64,000 nt of DNA, from assembly GCA_016271365.2 (NCBI GenBank), contig CM028131.1, positions 172,550,501-172,614,500 of the forward strand, read 5' to 3'. The stretch comes from Neoceratodus forsteri (taxonomy: Eukaryota > Chordata > Ceratodontiformes > Ceratodontidae). Numbering within the stretch: position 1 is the stretch's first letter; every line of letters begins with the position of its first letter. Made by a program: the position numbers and the translations under genes. The notes below the pieces were generated by a model. The model was not told the DNA's origin and did not search any database. It was given only the letters and a program-made list of their open reading frames with translations. Positions 53,598-64,000 of the stretch are shown here, piece after piece.

Positions 53598-55058
53598 CAA
53601 GCAACAAAACCATCCAGGAAGCAGATACAAGCTCCTTTACAAAAAAGAGGGTCCTAGAAGAATTAAATAAATTGAAAACAGACAAAGATATGGGACCGGA
53701 TGGAATTCATCATTGGGTATTGAAAGAGCTTAGGGAGAAACTTGCTGCTCCATAGTCTGAACTCTTTAATAAATCACTGTAGAGAGGGAAAGGACCAGGC
53801 GACCTCCAAGCTAAATTTAACCTATTGCAATACCAGCTCATATGAGTCATAAGAAAAAAGCTTCTGCTTAATGCAAGAAAAACAAAAGCAATGCTCTTTT
53901 CCCCTTCCTCCTATGCGGTGAACCCCGCTTGCACTGGGGCTATCCCTCAGATTACCACAGTACTTGGAGAAAATGTAGAGTATGTGCCAAAATTCAAATA
54001 TCTGGGTGTATGGCTCGATCACAAACTCTGCTTCTCTGAACATCTCAAAGAACTACAGAAGAAACTAAGACAAAGACTAGGACTATTCTACAGAATTAAC
54101 CACTTCCTTGCTAGGGATGCCAAGCAGCGGTTGGTTCTAGCCACATTCTTTTCATTAATATATTACGTGGCCCTTCTCTATAGCCATTATATAGCCTATG
54201 CCCTGGCTAAGTTGGACACCCTATACCACAGAGCAATCAGGTTCATAACGGGCCTTCCACTTTCCACACACCATTGCTCCTTGTACACTGTGGTGGACTG
54301 GACTTCCCTCCATTATAGGAGAAATAGAAATGCTGCTCTATGGGCTTTCAGAGTGGTCACCAACAAGCTCCCCCTATACTTCTCTGATTGTATTCCCCTG
54401 AGTGTGATAGGTGCCTATGCTCTAAGAAGCTATTCCCTAATTGTCTTGCAATTACCTAAGGTCAAATCTCATTTCGGCAGGGCTGCCATAAGTTTCTCAT
54501 TGCCTTCCTTGTGGAACAATATGCAAAAAAACTTGAAGCTGAGCTGTCCTGTTAGCCTGAATATTTTCAAGTCGCTCTATGACCGCTCTGTGAAGGAATC
54601 CTGCAAATGTTTCCCACATCGCTAGCTCATCTATTTTCCAGTTTCCCTCCTGCCCATCCTGCCTCCCGCCCTACCTCTGCCACTGCCTCTCTCTCCCTAC
54701 TAAAATACTGGCTTCTCTGCCTCTCTTTAGCCATGGCCAAGTTCCACCCCCTTCCTTGAAGTATGCCAGTTAACTATTCCAACCCCATCATTTCTTCCTA
54801 TGCTGGTATCTGTCTTCTTGCCTTTCTCTCTCCTTTTAAGTGAACATTCCGGCTGTACCCAGTTATGAGCCTATCTGTTGTGAAGGCCCTCTCACTCAAA
54901 TGTTGATGTACATATGTATATTTTTCTTCTTTGTATAATATTGCATTATGTTTTACCATGTTACTGTACTATGATTTTTGTATGAGCATGTCCATCTTGC
55001 AAATGAGCCCTGCTCAATGGTGCCCGCCTGGATAAATACAGATTTTGATTGATTGATT
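53598..55058 (+). mobile_element. Chimeric insertion: CR1 piece fused to L2 3' half
   Basis: Flanked by AAATTG at 53,592-53,597 and 55,059-55,064. Its first ~203 bp (53,598-53,800) are CR1 RT-linker text homologous to 53,090-53,240 but from a different copy, because they keep the ~35 bp deleted there. From about 53,797 it is L2 ('DLQAKFNLLQYQLI...LLLNARKTKAMLF') to the (GATT)n tail at 55,047-55,058. Both parts are in the same orientation and share one pair of duplications, which suggests a single event. Confidence 0.75.
53891..54625 (+). pseudogene. L2 ORF2 C-terminal domain, open for 244 codons
   Basis: The part of the L2 protein after the RT catalytic core. Visible: 'FKYLGVWLDHKLCFSEHL', 'RINHFLARDAKQRLVLATFF', 'LDTLYHRAIRFITGLPLSTH', 'WTSLHYRRNRNAALWAFRVV', and 'FGRAAISFSLPSLWNNMQKN' near the end. 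This pattern (YLGV, then a helical region, then 'R...LWN') is shared with the L2 at 38,700-39,250. It is truncated before the RT, since the insertion starts at 'LQAKFNLLQ', so no enzyme can be made. The open frame suggests a fairly young insertion. One TGA lies upstream at about 53,842. Confidence 0.85.
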
Positions 55059-55064
55059 AAATTG

Positions 55065-56115
55065 TTAATTTGGTGAGAAATTGGCTTCAGGGGAGGGCCC
55101 AGAATGTTGTAGTGAACTGCACCCTGTCGAGAGAGGGGATAGTGACCAGTGGGGTTCCACATGGTTCGGTGCTTGGACCAATCCTCTTCAACTTATTCAT
55201 CAGTAACATCGCAGATGGATTTGAGGGGAAAGTATGGCTGTTTGCAGATGACACCAAGCTCTGCAACAGGGTGGACATACAGTAAGGGATCATAGCGATG
55301 GAATGGGACCTACTAAACTGAAAGAATGGTCCAGAACTTGGCAGCTGAAGTTCAGCACCAAGAATTGTAAGGTCATGCACCTAGGGAAAAGGAACTCAAG
55401 AAAGAATTACTATCTAGGGGGTGAACAACTAGACATCACAAATCTATAACTGGACCTAGGGGTCATGGTATCCAATGACCTAAAGGTAGGGAGACGATGT
55501 AAGAAGGCAGCACAGAAAGCCAGTAACATCCTCGGTTGCATCAGAAGAGGGCTCACAAGCAGAAAGTGTGAAGTGATAATCCCACTTTACAGATCCTTGG
55601 TGAGGCCAAACCTGAAATACTGTGTCCAGTTCTGGAGACCCCACCTTAACAAGTATATAGACCATCTGGAAACTGTGCAAAGAAGAGCTACAAAGATGGT
55701 TCAGGACCTTCTCCACAAACCCTATGAGACAAGACTTAAACATGTACTCCTTGGAACAGAGGAGAAACAGAGGAGACATGATAAAAACATTTAAATACCT
55801 AAAGGGTATCAGCTCAGCACAGAATCAGAACCTCTTCCAAGAAAATAAGGAGGCATGTACTAGAGGCCACAACAGACGTCTAACAGGAGGGGGATTTTGG
55901 AGCAACATTAGGAAGTTTTTCTTCACTGAAAGGGTGGTGGAGCCATGGAACAGGCTGCCACAGAAGGTCATGGAGACCAAGGCAGTTAAGGAGTTCAGAA
56001 TATCTTGGGACAGACATAGCGGAATATTGAAATAAGAGAATATACTTGGGGGGACTAGGTCAAATAACGGGCAGACTAGATGGATCACATGGTCCCCATC
56101 TGCTGTCATGTTCTT
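55065..56115 (+). mobile_element. CR1 LINE, 3' part
   Basis: Continues the CR1 of 51,900-53,597: 'NWLQGRAQNVVVNCTLSREG', 'GVPHGSVLGPILFNLFISNI' and 'WLFADDTKLCNRV' (FADD near 55,238) in 55,070-55,285. 55,465-55,794 and 55,724-56,035 are the C-terminal domain ('MYSLEQRRNRGDMIKTFKYL', 'FFTERVVEPWNRLPQ'). The 3' UTR ends at about 56,115 with 'gctgtcatgttctta', lacking the usual tctatgtttctatg tail. Confidence 0.88.
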
Positions 56116-56119
56116 ATAT

Positions 56120-57560
56120 AAAAAAAAGGTCTCAATGAGTACTACAAGGCTTAAACAGAATACCACTGGACAATTTAAGGGGTATGCACAGCACCCTAAA
56201 ATTACCTCCCAACTTCACTATGATGCCAGATCCACAATTTAAATCTGATAATCAGCAAAAATGCACCAAATGTGTATCTCCTTTTGCATTACAACTGCAC
56301 AAAGTGTCAGATACAGCTGACTAAAATTGACCAACTCATGCATAAAAAAATTCCCAGACACAGTTTTGCCCATATAAAATCAGCCACCTCCACATCAAAG
56401 TCTCTGGTTTCTGGGTAGCCAGAAAGGGGGACTGCTAGTAGTCCCTCTGGTCAGGGTTTTGTTTGCTGATGATAGTATTTAGTTTTACTGTAGTGTTTAT
56501 TTTTTTTCACTTGCAATTTTAAAAATCTAAATATACTGTATAAAATGACTGGAAAGAGAACCTTGAGTAAAGGGAGAGGTGCCGGCAAGGTATCTTAAAA
56601 GTGCATAGGTTTGGTGGGGGAAAATGTTGCACTTAAAAAGCTACTGTACGTCTGCAGCAGCTTCATTAATTGACTTTGGGGCCAGTAGTAGTAGCAGCAG
56701 TAAAGGAGTAGTTGGTGGAAGTGGGGTGATGCCATTTGTATTGCCTAATTAAACTCTCTGCCACATCTTTGGCATCCATGCTGCTGGGTGATGGGGCAGG
56801 AAGCAACAAGAGGATCAGTCCAAGAGGTAGCAAAATATGTGGCTCAGGATTAGGAACAGTGATCAACGGGGAGGTTGCTGGTGTCTCCTTGACTGGTGGT
56901 GGTGGCACTCAGCCTGATCTGGATAATAGGTCCCCAGTATGTATATGTGGACCAGTGGCTGAACAGGTGGTAGCTGCTTTCTTTGTATTACAACACACTG
57001 GGCACAGGAACCTCAGGTAGTATTCGACTGTGGCCAGTGGAAAAAATTGTACTAAGCCCAACTGTGAAGGTAACAACACTCTGGGTATTTGCCAGCATGT
57101 CACACTGGCAGTGATGAGTGTAACAGGATGAAACATAGGTCAGAAAATGTTACATTTGCTCCTGACTGAGACTGATGTGTGGGTGCAGCCTGTGGTGGTG
57201 GTACGACAGGGTGCAGGGGGTGGCATGGGTCTTCAGGCTGCTACATAATGGGGGGACTGGGGAATGGCTGACACTGAAACTTTTGTGTATCAGTAGCTTC
57301 ATTTTGACCCAACTTTGCCTTGGTGTACCCCAAGGAGAAGTTACAGGCGAAGCTGGCAGGCAAACTTACCAATGGCGATTTTCCTATTAAATATAAAACT
57401 TTGCAAAATTATCCATGGAGGCAGATTTGGCAACTTTGACTTAACTTCACCTGAGAATTTAAACTTCACATCTCTATACCTAGGGTTCAGTGGCACATTG
57501 GGTGATCATGTCATGCACCCCCCACCAAGCACTGTAAAGACAGCACATCTGCAAGCATCC
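56120..57560. other. No recognised element
   Basis: At 56,544 a short frame reads 'MTGKRTLSKGRGAGK', followed by AGT/GCA-rich triplets. This could be the low-complexity N-terminus of a transposase, but no conserved domain follows. Other frames (57,315-57,809 plus, 164 codons) have no known motif. Confidence 0.3.
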
Positions 57561-58349
57561 TTTGGTCACTTATTTTGTTGTTTTCCCTGTGGCTGCCTGA
57601 CTGCCAACTCCTGCTCACCCTCCTCACCATTTCTAACTTGCTGTGCAACTGGAGTTGTTGGGTGTCCTGCCCATGACTGTACATCCCATCTTGTTTCTTC
57701 TGCTTGGGGTGACTCCTGCCACTCATTTGCTCACCTGCCTTGGTTCTTGCCAGGCCTCAGCTGCCTGGTGGCTGCTCCACTGCTGCTGTGTCCTGGTGCT
57801 GCCAGGTGACTACTCCCCCAGCTGCTCTCCTGGCTCTGCTGTTTGCCTGCTCGCTACTCTCCCTGGCTCCCCCCCATTGCTGCTCTGGCCTCCAGGTTCC
57901 TTCTAAGGGTGGGCCATTTTCTGCCTGTTGTTGCCTTGTTCAGCTGGCGATTGCTTGCCTTTTCCTTCTGCCACCCACCGTCCCACTGCTGGGGACTGCT
58001 GGGGCTTACTGTTCTCCCCTTGCTGCCCCTGCCTCCTGTCTCTGCTTCTGTGCCTGTTGCCCTTTGCTACACACTGCACTGCCTGCCTTCAGGCCCCTCC
58101 AGCTGCTGCAGGAGCCATGCTCCACCTCTTGCTTCTTTGGGCCTTCCTACTGCTCTTCAACTTGGGTGTCTGTCCTGCCTCGCCCCTCACAGGCCAGTAT
58201 ACTTCACATTTGGCTTCATGCAGGCTAACTGTACTCATCCTTACCCCCCCACACACACTGGTAGCCCCTTACAGGCCCTGTGTACCTTGTTTCTACAGCA
58301 TCGTATTGTAACCAGCACATGACCATGTCTCCACTACCTACCTCATGTA
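57561..58349 (+). repeat. C/T-rich low-complexity region
   Basis: CTG/CTC/TGCC-rich sequence open in several plus frames (up to 162 codons) with Leu/Pro/Ser/Cys-rich translations. This is the typical appearance of composition bias rather than coding. It probably is an eroded part of the following array. Confidence 0.5.
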
Positions 58350-59335
58350 TCATGCTGCCATTCCTGCTTCAGGATCTTGCTCCCTGGCTCCCAGAATGCC
58401 TGTACCTCTCTAGACCTCATACGTCCAAAGCCTGCCCACCAAGAATTGGGACCTTGCTCCAGTACATGACCCTGGACACTGCAGGTCCTGCTTCAGAACC
58501 TTGCTCCCTGGCTCCCAACGAGCCCACACAGCTCTGAACCTAATTTCTCCAAAGCCTGCCTGCCTAGAATTGGGACCTTGTTCCCACTGCTGTTCCTGCT
58601 TTTGAACATTGCTCCTTAGCTCCCAGCGAGCCCCTTCAACTCCTGACATGGCTTCTTCACAATCTGCTTGCTTAGCATTGGGACTTTGCTCCCCCTGCCT
58701 GCCTCCTGGACCATGCAGCTATTCCTGTTTTGGGTCCTCGCTCCCTGGCTCAATCTGAGTCCCGTTCCATGCCATTGGTATTGGTCCTTGTTCCCTGGCT
58801 CCCCTGAGCCATTCAGTGTCCTGGATCTCACTCCTTCAAAGCCTGTCTACCTAGTATCAGGACTTTACTCCCACTACTTGCCTCTGGACCCTACAGATGT
58901 TCCTGCTTTGAGACCTTGATCACTGGCTCCTAGTGAGCCTGTACAATTCCAGACTTCAGTCCTCCACAGCCTGCCTGCCTAGCATTGGGATCTTGCTCCC
59001 CCTACCTGCTTCTTGGACCCTGCAGCCATTCCTGCTTTGGGACCTTGCTGCCTGCCTCAGTCTGAGTCCTGTGCCATGCCACTGGTATTGGCTTCTGCTT
59101 TTTGGACCTTGCTCCCTGGCTCAGTCAAGCCATACTGTGCTCTCTTCAGGACTTGCTGACTTATCGAACTGCATGTGGACCCTGCCTCTGGGAACTTGCT
59201 CCCTGGCTCAGTCGAGCCTTTCTATGCTTCTCTTCAGGAATTACTGCCCTGTCAAACTGAAGGTGAAACCTTCCTCAGGGACCTTGTTCCCTGACTTATC
59301 CAATCCATTCTGTACTTGTTCATGCGCTTTTTTTT
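58350..59335 (+). repeat. C/T-rich minisatellite, ~107-130-bp unit
   Basis: 'ttcctgctttgggaccttgc' and 'tccctggctc' recur at about 58,362, 58,485, 58,592, 58,722, 58,900 and 59,029, with 'agcctgcctgcctagaattg'-type blocks between. Units of the same family reappear at 61,735-61,890 beyond the CR1. Confidence 0.75.
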
Positions 59336-59547
59336 AAGATTTTGTTTTTTCTGTGTGAAATTTGGTGCTCATGAAAAGTCCTGGACTGACAGCACTGGAA
59401 CTTGAAGTCCTCTGCTTAGGCGCATGACAGGTACAGCACGGGTGACCACAGTGCAGGAGCGGCCACTACATAAGTGAGAGGGTAGTTCAGACTCAGTGCC
59501 ATTCAGTCATTGGCCTATCACATGAGACAGTTAACAGAGGTAACAAG
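59336..59547. other. Spacer ending in CR1 target site
   Basis: Contains a T run and the left copy of AGGTAACAAG (59,538-59,547). No gene. Confidence 0.4.
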
Positions 59548-61622
59548 CCTTTGTGTGAAGCAAATAAACAAATCAAAATGAAAGAAAAAGCCACCATGGT
59601 TCTCAAAAGAGCTGGAGGGGAAGGTCAGGGAGAAAAAGATAGCATTCAGGAAATGTAAGGAAACACAGAAGGAGTAGGACAGAGAGCTGTACCAGTTAAG
59701 GCAGAAGGAAGCAGGGAGGGAAGTCAGAATAGCAAAGGCCTAAACTGAGGAAAAGATAGCCAACTCGGTTAAGAAGGGGGATAAAACCTATAATAGGTAC
59801 ATCAGGGAGTGTAGAAAGACAAAGGGAGGGAGAGATAATGAGTCTGAATAGAATGGATGGTGGGTGGGTGGGCAGAGAGGGACAGTGAAAAAGCAGGGAT
59901 ACTGAATGAATATTTCTGCTCAGTATTCACCAAAGAGGAGGAGGGGAGGTGCCTAATCCAATTAACAGAAGCACTCTGGATGGGGGTCAATCCCAGTCCT
60001 TTCACAGAAGAAAGGGTTCTAAAAGAACTCCTAAAACTGAAGGTGGACAAAGCAATGGAGCCTGATGGAATTCACCGCAGAATTCTAAAAGAATTAAGGG
60101 GAGAACTAGTGAAACCACTGACTATCCTTTTTAACAAATTATGGGAGGAAGGTGTGGTACCTGAGGACTGGAGGAAGGCGGTTGTGATTCCCCTTCACAA
60201 AAGTGGGACCAAGACAGAGGCAGGAAACTACAGACCTGTCAGTTTGACCTCTGTGGTAGAGAAAGTGATGGAATCACTCTGAAGGAAAGAATTGTTGAGT
60301 ACCTAGAGGCCAGTGGGGCCTAGGACCCAAGGCAGCATGGGTTCACAGCGGGAAGGACATGTCAGATGAATCTAATTGATTTCCTTCACTGGGTGACCAA
60401 AGTAGTAGACCAGGGAGGGGTTGTGGACATGGCCTACCTAGACTTTAGCAAGGCATTTGACACAGTCCCACACAAAAGATTAATAGTCAAATTAACCAGC
60501 CTGGGAGTGGGTCCCAGGGTGGTAGCCTTGGTAAAACATTGACTGGACAACAGGACACAGAAGGTAATTGTAAATGGGGTCCACTCTGAAGAAAGAGGGG
60601 TTACTAGTGGGCTACCGCAGGGTTCAATATAGGGTCCAGTCCTTTTGAATGTCTTTATAAGTGACATTGCACAGGAACAAGAAGGAAAAGTATGCCTCTT
60701 TACAGATGACACAAAGATCTGCAACATGGTTGATACACAAGAAGGTGAGGAAAGGATGAGAAGGGACTTGGCAAGGTTGCAGGAATGGTCAGAAGTATGG
60801 CAGCTTGGATTCAATGCAAAGAAGTTCAAAATAATGCACCTGGGAAACAAAAACCCAGGGGAAGATTACACAATGAGGGGGGAGGTAGTAACAACAACAA
60901 AAATGGAAAGGTATCTGGGGGTAATCATATCAGATGACCTTAAGGTTAGCAAGCAATGTAAGAAGGCAGTAGGGAGGGCTGGGGGATACTGGGATGTATA
61001 AGAAGAGGCATCAACAGCAGAAAACAGGAAGTTGTTATCTCTCTGTACAGACAGTTGGTGAGACCCCATCTAGAGTACTGTGTCCACTTCTGGAGACTTC
61101 ATCTCTGCAAGGACATAGGCAGGATAGAGACAGTCGAGAGGAAAGCAACTAAAATGGTGCAGGGTCTGCAAGAGAAGCCATATGAGGAGAGACTAAATGA
61201 GCTTAATATGTATACCCTTGAGGAAAGGAGGGAGAGGGTGCCATGATAGAAACTTTTAAGTACCTCAGTGGAATCAACGAAGTCCAAGAAGGTAGCATCT
61301 TTCAGAAAAAGAGATGTGCTAGAACAAGGGGACACAATTTGAAGATGGAGGGGGGCGGTTCAGGGGCAATGTGAGGAAGTATTTTTCACAGAGAGGGTGG
61401 TGGACGCATGGAACAGCCTTCCTTAGGAGGTTGTGGGGTCTAAAACAGTGGGAGAATTCAAGAATGCATGGGACAGACATAAGGCAATTCTTGAGGGGTG
61501 TAGGAAGACATAGGCTGTTGGTTAACTAGGATCTGCAGCTTATCCTGTAGGTAGGGAAATGGGCAGACTAGGTGGGCCAAGCAGTCCTTATCTGCCGTCA
61601 AAGTCTGTGTTTCTATGTTTCT
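59548..61622 (+). mobile_element. 5'-truncated CR1 with perfect 10-bp duplication
   Basis: Flanked by AGGTAACAAG at 59,538-59,547 and 61,623-61,632. Content: endonuclease-RT linker from 59,580, RT from 59,857 to about 60,760, C-terminal domain 60,645-61,246, 3' UTR, tail 'gtgtttctatgtttct' at 61,607-61,622. Length 2,075 bp. The clean duplications mark both ends of one insertion. Confidence 0.92.
59857..61246 (+). pseudogene. CR1 ORF2 remnant (RT and C-terminus)
   Basis: 59,857-60,282 encodes 'EYFCSVFTKEEEGRC', 'KVDKAMEPDGIHRRILKEL' and 'NYRPVSLTSVVEKVMESL'. A frameshift follows at about 60,281. Text at 60,430-60,475 corresponds to 'VDMAYLDFSKAFDTVPHK'. 60,645-61,001 encodes 'NVFISDIAQEQEGKVCLFTDDTKI', in which the catalytic FADD is FTDD, so the active site is damaged. 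61,055-61,246 is the C-terminal 'RPHLEYCVHFWRLHLCKDI...YTLEERRERV'. The PQG block shows an in-frame stop near 60,630. Confidence 0.88.
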
Positions 61623-61632
61623 AGGTAACAAG

Positions 61633-61940
61633 GGTGCCAATTAGTGCTGATTCTGTTGGTTGCTTTGTGATGTGGACTCCTGCCCACTAGAAGCTGGACT
61701 GAGACCACCAGAAGTCATTTCACATAGGCCATTCCATGCTTCTTTTCAGAACTTACAGCCTTATCATTCTGCAGGTGGACCCTGCCTCTGAGATCTTGCT
61801 GCCTGGCTCAGTCAAGTCATGTGCCATACTGCCTCAGGGATCTTGCTCCTGGTTCTCCTAAGCCATTCCATGCTCTGGACAGTGCAGTTCATGCACCACT
61901 GGAGAGAAATGACTCAGCCGCAAAAGACCTGTCAGCAGCC
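61633..61940 (+). repeat. Continuation of C/T-rich minisatellite
   Basis: 'gaccctgcctctgagatctt', 'gctgcctggctcagtcaag' and 'ctaagccattccatgctctg' match units at 58,730-59,230. The array predates the CR1 insertion. Confidence 0.6.
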
Positions 61941-61949
61941 TAGAAGTTT

Positions 61950-62016
61950 CAGTTTGAAAAGTGAAACTGGACTCTGTGCATACATTTGCAGAGTCCTGGT
62001 TTCACTTTTCAAACTG
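61950..62016. repeat. Hairpin with ~30-bp arms
   Basis: 61,950-61,980 and 61,987-62,016 are inverted repeats ('cagtttgaaaagtgaaact' and 'gtttcacttttcaaactg') with a ~6-bp loop, probably a foldback element; outer flanks show weaker pairing. Confidence 0.8.
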
Positions 62017-62370
62017 CAATTTCCAACAGAAACAGCCCTCGTTTTTGAAAAAGAAAAGTATTACTGAAATGAGCTAAGTTACTGCAATACCACAGTATAT
62101 TTAGTTGATATGACTCAAAAATCGCCAAATTCGTTTATGCATGAGTTCAGCAAGATCAGCAACACACCACAGTCGGGGACACATGGAATGGAGCAGACTG
62201 CACCAGATAACAGCAGACAATTTAGCTTTAAATGTGGGCTGAAATACACTGCTTAATCAGAAAGTAGACACGTAATGAAAACTACACCTATCAGTGTACC
62301 TAGCATGGTGGCAGGCACATTTAAAACAAACTCTGGCCAGAGCTGGTATGGCTGCAGCCGAGCTGAGGGA
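62017..62370. other. No recognised element
   Basis: No gene or repeat that I can name. Confidence 0.3.
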
Positions 62371-62680
62371 GGAACATGGCACTGTCTGCCATATCCAAGA
62401 TGGCAGCAGAGTTCTGTGTGCATGTGCGATGACTTGCGCATGTGTACTGAATTCTGGTGGCATAGTCCGCTGTTTCTAAGATGGCCACTGAAGCCTAGTG
62501 TGCATTATGTGAGTTGCCACGAATGTGCAGAGGACTACAGTGGTCATCTTGGAAATGACAGACAGTGCCACCATGCTGCTGGAGTTCAGTGTGCATGTGC
62601 AAATCATCGCACATGAGCACAGAACTCCACCACCATTTTGGACATGGCAGACAGAGCCTGAGAACCTGAAATTGCATGTT
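62371..62680. repeat. Pair of related foldback units with 'gcatgtgcgatga' cores
   Basis: Unit 1 (about 62,376-62,462) and unit 2 (about 62,557-62,670) each read as an inverted repeat. In unit 2, 'gttcagtgtgcatgtgc' pairs with 'gcacatgagcacagaac', and outer 'accatgctgctggag' pairs with 'ctccaccaccattt'. Unit 1 has 'ccaagatggcagcagagttc' and, inverted, 'gaattctggtggcatag'. They look like two copies of a MITE-like element. Confidence 0.6.
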
Positions 62681-63244
62681 CAGAGTGAGAGGGATCATGC
62701 TGGGGGGGGGCAACTTTACTGTTTCTAGCATGCACACTTCTCACTGCTCTCATCATGTTTTTCTCTCCTAAAGTGTTTTTTTTCTGTTCCAAATTAATTT
62801 CTTCTCCCGATACAAACATATGTGCACTGTACCAGAAGAACCACAAGCAGAGCCAGATAACCTGAAGTGTTTCCTCATATTCAGTGTGAGGAGGGCAGAC
62901 GGTGGCCCTATGACTTCACTTTTGCTAGCACACCTGTTCATTCCTCAGGGTTCAGATCCTGATTTTCTCTGAGAAAAAAAAAAGAAACATCTTTAGTGGG
63001 TACCAAAGCAGGCAGTAGGACCCGGTCATTTAAACTTGAGGGGCAGGAAAGAGCTGTGTGTGTGTATGTGATGTGGGGGGAGGGGAGGGGGCAATAGAAG
63101 AAGTCCTTGTAGTAAAAAAAAAAAAGCAGCTGTACCATTTACTGAGCAGCACTATTTTTCCTGTATGTTTACCTGCTCAGTAAAAACAATGACTGAATGA
63201 AAAATAATTTTAAGCATAATTAAATTTTTTTTTTGTTACAAATA
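62681..63244. other. No recognised element
   Basis: Contains G, A and T homopolymer runs. No gene seen. Confidence 0.3.
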
Positions 63245-63423
63245 AGCTATTGTATAATAGGAATAATGCACCCCAGGGTGTGTGTCATGCTGGGACAACA
63301 TCACTTCTCGGGTGTTGGATGCATCCAGACTGCAGACTCATGACCAGCCACCTGAAGTGTGATGTTATCTCAGCAGGACACACACCCTGTTGTGCATTAT
63401 TTCTTTACTGATCTATTGCGTAT
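63245..63423. repeat. Foldback (MITE-like) element
   Basis: Arms 63,261-63,314 and 63,350-63,402 are strongly complementary ('aataatgcaccccagggtgt' left, 'acaccctgttgtgcattatt' right), with weaker pairing outward to 'aataagctattg' and 'ctattgcgtat'. Loop about 35 bp. The class is unknown. Confidence 0.75.
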
Positions 63424-63468
63424 CACAAAAATCTGCAGCATGTCTAATTTTAAAAAAAGTGGAAAACA

Positions 63469-64000
63469 AGGATGAGAAGGGACTTGGCAAGGTTGGAGGA
63501 ATGGTCAAAAGTATGGCAGCTTAGATTCAATGCAAAGAAGTGCAAAGTAATGCACTTGGGAAACAAAAACCCAGGTGAAGATTACACAATGGGGGGGTTA
63601 GTAACAACAACAAAAATGGAAAGGGATCTGGGAGTAGTCATAGCAGATGACCTAAAGATATGCAGGCAATGTGAGAAGGCAATAAGGAGGGCTGGGGGGA
63701 TACTGGGATGTGTAGGAAGAGGTATCACCAGTAGAAAACAAGAAGTTGTTATCCCTCTGTACAGACAGTTGGTGAGACCCCATCTGGAGTACTGCGTGCA
63801 ATTCTGGAGACCCCATCTCCGCAAGAACATAGACAGGATGAAGGCAGTCCAGAGGAGGGTAACTAAAATGGTGCAGGGTCTGCACCAGAAACCATATGAA
63901 GAGAGACCATAGAAGCTTAATATGTATACCTTCGAGGAAAGGAAGGAGGGGGGGACACGATAGAAACTTTTAAGTACCTCAAGGGAATCAACAAAGTCCA
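63469..64000 (+). mobile_element. CR1 LINE 3' part, running off the window
   Basis: Starts abruptly after 'gtggaaaacaag' with CR1 text following the FADD block. 63,472-63,912 encodes 'MRRDLARLEEWSKVWQLRFNAKKCKVMHLGNKN', 'MERDLGVVIADDLKICRQCEKAIRRAGGILGC' (interrupted here only for display) and 'RPHLEYCVQFWRPHLRKNIDRM'. A TAG at about 63,910 ends the frame; CR1 text continues to the window end. Confidence 0.88.

Noticed and set aside
53090..53790. Simple tandem duplication inside the CR1
   Set aside because: The second copy retains ~35 bp that the first lacks and is bounded with the L2 by shared duplications, so a chimeric insertion explains it better.
57740..58322. Long Leu/Pro/Cys-rich plus-strand frames
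   Set aside because: Several overlapping frames are open at once in C/T-rich minisatellite DNA, which is composition bias.

Overview
This window looks like intergenic DNA from a large, repeat-choked vertebrate genome. The mix of old CR1, L2 and L1 LINEs, tRNA-derived SINEs, a DIRS-type tyrosine-recombinase remnant and a Gmr1-type Ty3/gypsy element points to a lobe-finned fish or amphibian (lungfish, coelacanth, salamander or caecilian). The species is an inference. I found no convincing host exon, true tRNA, rRNA or CRISPR array; nearly every readable coding stretch belongs to a retroelement and is broken.

Layout. 1-3,890: a minus-strand, almost full-length CR1 (endonuclease/RT plus an SGNH-esterase ORF1), cut at its 3' end by an LTR-like repeat. 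3,890-5,800: a degenerate ~93-bp tandem array split by an L2 3' end with target-site duplications. 6,091-6,880: a 386-bp tandem duplication. 6,880-11,996: a plus-strand CR1 interrupted by an L2 fragment and by a ~1.95-kb A-tailed insert of unknown content. 12,037-16,500: a foldback, an L2-like fragment, a CR1 and a minus-strand LINE with a 2A-like NPGP motif. 16,811-20,041: a 5'-truncated L1 with an 18-bp duplication at the edge of another CR1 (20,042-21,596). 21,600-28,840: sparse sequence with two SINEs, an L2 tail, microsatellites, diverged CR1s and a ~1-kb palindrome. 28,837-33,690: the best complete CR1, with a tandem dimer at its 5' end. 33,870-36,360: a DIRS remnant and degenerate tandem arrays.

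36,673-45,644 holds the most informative element: a minus-strand Ty3/gypsy retrotransposon with both LTRs, a CTTAC target-site duplication, a polypurine tract, a SCAN-like gag, and integrase placed BEFORE reverse transcriptase (the Gmr1 order). An L2 sits inside its 3' LTR. 45,700-51,560 is mostly unidentified sequence with minisatellites and a BED-finger (hAT-like) remnant. 51,900-56,115 is a CR1 split by an insertion that appears to be a chimera of a CR1 piece joined to an L2 3' half. 57,560-62,000 is a C/T-rich minisatellite region carrying a CR1 with a perfect 10-bp duplication. The last 2 kb hold foldback elements and the start of another CR1 3' end.

How the parts relate: the CR1 and L2 RTs are the likely machinery behind most insertions. 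One SINE shares its 3' tail with the L2 copies, as expected of a parasite using L2 machinery. The nestings give a partial order of events: CR1 before the L2, L1 and A-tailed inserts, and Gmr1-type element before the L2 in its LTR. Boundaries and similarities were judged by eye; no alignments or searches were run.
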